The translations under genes and the position numbers were made by a program. Below, piece by piece: positions 14,074-15,932 of a stretch of 15,932 bases of DNA. A model generated the notes under the pieces. The model saw only the letters and a list, made by a program, of their open reading frames with translations, made no database searches and was not told the DNA's origin. The stretch's first letter is position 1. Every line of letters begins with the position of its first letter. This DNA is from an uncultured Prochlorococcus sp. GTDB lineage: Bacteria; Cyanobacteriota; Cyanobacteriia; PCC-6307; Cyanobiaceae. The stretch spans positions 1 to 15,932 of the forward strand of contig CACGGY010000019.1 of NCBI GenBank assembly GCA_902572675.1, given 5' to 3'.

Positions 14074-14782
14074 ACTTTTGACTATATTTTGTTTATATAC
14101 GTCAATTATTTAAATTAGCATATATGCTTTATTAATCACTTATAAAGATTAGTGTTTAGATCAAAATTCTCATATTCAAATTCTAAATCAAGTTATTCGG
14201 ATCTTCTTGAAGATATAGAGTCGGGAAAAATAGAATCAATATTTTTCTATCCTAGGCAAAGAGAAATAGATGTTATCTATAAAAATGGTGATAAATTTAA
14301 AATACCGATTCTTTATAACGATCAATTAATTCTTGAGAAGGCTACAGAAAATAAAGTAGAACTTACTATTAACAATAGTAGAAAAGAAGTCTCAGCTGCA
14401 AATTCGTTCGCATCAATCAGTCTTTTCCTTATTTTTATATTTGCAATAATTTTAATCATAAGAAGTACATCAAAATTAGCATCAAGAGCCTTTGGGTTTA
14501 GCAAAAATCAAGCTAAATTCGTAACTATTGATGATGTAGATACGAGATTCGATGATGTGGCCGGTGTTCCCGAAGCTGCTGAGGAATTAAAAGAGGTAAT
14601 AACTTTTTTGAAGGAACCAAAAAAGTTTGAAAATCTTGGAGCAAAAGTCCCAAAAGGTGTTCTTTTAATTGGCCCCCCTGGAACAGGGAAAACATTATTA
14701 GCTAAAGCAATTGCAGGGGAATCAGGAGTCCCTTTTCTTTCAATAGCGGCATCAGAGTTTGTAGAACTTTTTGTTGGTGTTG
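14072..14782 (+). repeat. 711-bp direct repeat, copy 2 (upstream region and 5' end of complete ftsH)
   Basis: This is the second copy of the block at 12645-13355 and continues without a break into the complete ftsH gene. Its left edge coincides with the TTG start of the membrane-protein gene on the other strand. Its right edge is only the point where copy 1 diverges, inside codon 211 of ftsH, so the right boundary was set by the event in copy 1. Confidence 0.95.
14117..14128. promoter_or_regulatory. 12-bp perfect palindrome upstream of ftsH, copy 2
   Basis: This is the same agcatatatgct palindrome as at 12690-12701, ending 23 bp before the GTG of the complete ftsH. It is a possible regulator binding site, with no regulator identified. 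Confidence 0.3.
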
Positions 14783-15906
14783 GTGCAAGCCGAGTGCGAA
14801 ACCTATTCGCCAAAGCTAAGGAAAAATCTCCTTGTATAATTTTTATTGATGAAATAGATTCTATTGGTAGGCAAAGAGGTTCTGGCATTGGAGGCGGAAA
14901 TGATGAAAGAGAGCAAACACTTAATCAGCTTCTCACTGAATTAGATGGATTTGCTGATAATTCAGGGATTATAGTTTTAGCTGCAACAAATAGACCAGAT
15001 ATTTTGGATGCAGCATTACTAAGGCCAGGAAGATTTGATAGAAAAATAGAAGTAATGCTTCCAGATTTAGATGGGAGAAAAAAAATTCTTTCAGTTCATT
15101 CTCTCTCAAAGCCACTTTCAAGCGAAGTTGACTTAGGATATTGGGCTTCAAGAACAGTTGGATTTTCTGGGGCAGATCTTGCAAACTTGATGAACGAGAG
15201 CGCTATCCACTGTGCAAGAAATGAATCCAAATTTATCACTGATTTTCATATAGAAAATGCTCTAGATAAAATTACCATTGGGCTGAGAAGTTCATTAATA
15301 ACCTCTCCTAATATGAAAAAAATTATTGCATATAACGAGGTAGGCAGAGCAATTGTATCTGCCGTAAGAAATGGAATTGATTCAGTTGATAAAATTACAA
15401 TTTTACCTAGATCCGGAGCTGTAGGAGGATATACAAAATTTTGTCCTGATGAAGATGTTATTTCTAGTGGCTTGATTTCAAAAAAATTATTATTTTCAAA
15501 AATTGAAATTGCTCTTGCAGGAAGAGCTGCTGAAATAATTGTTTTTGGCAAAAATGAAATTACACAATGTTCCATAAATGATATTTCTTATGCGACAAAT
15601 ATAGTAAGAGAAATGGTTACAAAATATGGATTTTCAATTATTGGTCCAATTTCAATGGACTCTGACACTAATCAAATGTTTTTGGGAGAAGGATTATTTA
15701 GAAGAAAGTCTCTCATAGCAGAAAATACTAGTTCTAGAATTGATAATGAAATTATAAAAATATCTAAAATTTCATTAAATAATTCAATAGAAATATTGAA
15801 AAAAAATAGAGTTTTGCTTGATAAATTAGTTGATATTCTTTTAAATTTAGAAACTATAGATAAACAAGTTTTTAAATTAACAACTTCTAAATTGTTGAAA
15901 GTTTGA
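14152..15906 (+). CDS. ftsH: FtsH-family AAA+ protein with degenerate zinc-protease motif
   Basis: FtsH hexamers extract and degrade membrane proteins, and in cyanobacteria they act in PSII repair. The 584 residues show an N-terminal domain at 1-84, one membrane helix (about 87-104), Walker A G-P-P-G-T-G-K-T at 174-181, pore-loop F-V-E-L-F-V-G, Walker B I-I-F-I-D-E at 229-234, and the second region of homology with R-P-D-I-L-D-A-A-L-L-R-P-G-R-F-D at 281-296. The ATPase looks intact. The zinc motif HExxH, however, reads N395-E-V-G-R399, while the distal aspartate (D477) remains. Proteolysis is probably lost, as in plant FtsHi proteins. The usual first helix before S-Y-S-D-L-L-E-D-I is absent, and a TAA lies three codons before the GTG start. 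It may be a chaperone-like or regulatory FtsH subunit. Confidence 0.9.
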   Translation: MFRSKFSYSNSKSSYSDLLEDIESGKIESIFFYPRQREIDVIYKNGDKFKIPILYNDQLILEKATENKVELTINNSRKEVSAANSFASISLFLIFIFAIILIIRSTSKLASRAFGFSKNQAKFVTIDDVDTRFDDVAGVPEAAEELKEVITFLKEPKKFENLGAKVPKGVLLIGPPGTGKTLLAKAIAGESGVPFLSIAASEFVELFVGVGASRVRNLFAKAKEKSPCIIFIDEIDSIGRQRGSGIGGGNDEREQTLNQLLTELDGFADNSGIIVLAATNRPDILDAALLRPGRFDRKIEVMLPDLDGRKKILSVHSLSKPLSSEVDLGYWASRTVGFSGADLANLMNESAIHCARNESKFITDFHIENALDKITIGLRSSLITSPNMKKIIAYNEVGRAIVSAVRNGIDSVDKITILPRSGAVGGYTKFCPDEDVISSGLISKKLLFSKIEIALAGRAAEIIVFGKNEITQCSINDISYATNIVREMVTKYGFSIIGPISMDSDTNQMFLGEGLFRRKSLIAENTSSRIDNEIIKISKISLNNSIEILKKNRVLLDKLVDILLNLETIDKQVFKLTTSKLLKV

Positions 15907-15932
15907 TTTAATTGCTTTAAATTAAAAAAAAT

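Noticed and set aside
12645..14782. Possible insertion sequence or composite transposon, given direct repeats around other genes
   Set aside because: The repeats are ftsH promoter and coding sequence. There is no transposase, no terminal inverted repeats and no target-site duplication seen.
14508..14888. Minus-strand open frame of 126 codons, partly repeated at 13081-13377
   Set aside because: It is antisense to the conserved ftsH ATPase region. Its repetition is only a by-product of the 711-bp repeat.
15246..15575. Minus-strand open frame of 109 codons inside ftsH
   Set aside because: It is antisense to the conserved FtsH peptidase domain with no motif of its own, so it is a shadow frame.
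14152..15906. ftsH as a decayed pseudogene because of its lost zinc motif
   Set aside because: The frame is open across 584 codons, the ATPase motifs are all intact and only the metal-binding histidines are changed. Specific loss of protease activity is more likely than general decay.
15907..15932. Hairpin tttaatt/aattaaa after the ftsH stop as a terminator
   Set aside because: The stem is entirely A:T and is followed by an A-run, not a T-run, on the coding strand. It is not convincing as an ftsH terminator.

Overview
The window looks like a chromosomal segment from a high-light-type Prochlorococcus or a very close marine picocyanobacterium. The DNA is very AT-rich, intergenic gaps are only a few to about 130 bp, and the gene content is cyanobacterial: aerobic chlorophyll cyclase AcsF, the PSII peptide Psb30/Ycf12, Ycf20, a DUF2996 protein and L32. 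Species-level assignment is an inference. No tRNA, rRNA, CRISPR array, transposase or integrase was seen, and no stretch over 300 bp lacks a gene.

Layout. 1-947 (-) is the N-terminal part of the transcription-repair coupling factor Mfd, cut by the window edge. A divergent spacer separates it from a TerC-family membrane protein (+), which converges on a minus-strand series read leftwards: acsF, tldD, pmbA/tldE, fmt. Rightwards, still on the minus strand, come a DUF2996 protein, a small two-helix membrane protein and a large RNase II/R-family protein. A tight three-gene minus operon follows: a YkgJ-like cysteine-cluster protein and two half-size UPF0016/GDT1 cation transporter subunits. A plus-strand group then gives psb30, a CbbY-like HAD phosphatase and ycf20, converging on rpmF (-). 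The right end holds a rearranged ftsH/peroxiredoxin region.

The right end is the most unusual part. A 711-bp block (ftsH upstream DNA plus its first 210 codons) occurs twice as a direct repeat that looks identical base for base (12645-13355 and 14072-14782). The first copy is fused in frame to the last 61 codons of a 2-Cys peroxiredoxin and has lost the rest of both genes. The second copy continues into a full 584-codon ftsH. This could be a recent tandem duplication with deletion, a single-crossover insertion, or a chimera from amplification or assembly. The window ends 26 bp after the ftsH stop, so it cannot be resolved here.

Two large proteins look like pseudoenzymes. The FtsH has an intact AAA+ ATPase, but its zinc motif HExxH reads N-E-V-G-R and it lacks the usual first transmembrane helix. 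The RNase II/R-family protein keeps its cold-shock and S1 RNA-binding domains, but lacks the DxDD aspartate cluster and the arginine pair of the RNB active site. 

Functionally the region mixes photosynthesis (acsF, psb30), membrane protein quality control (ftsH), probable Mn/Ca handling (terC, the GDT1 pair), translation (fmt, rpmF), repair (mfd), RNA metabolism and peptide maturation (tldD/pmbA). No defence or mobile system was recognised.
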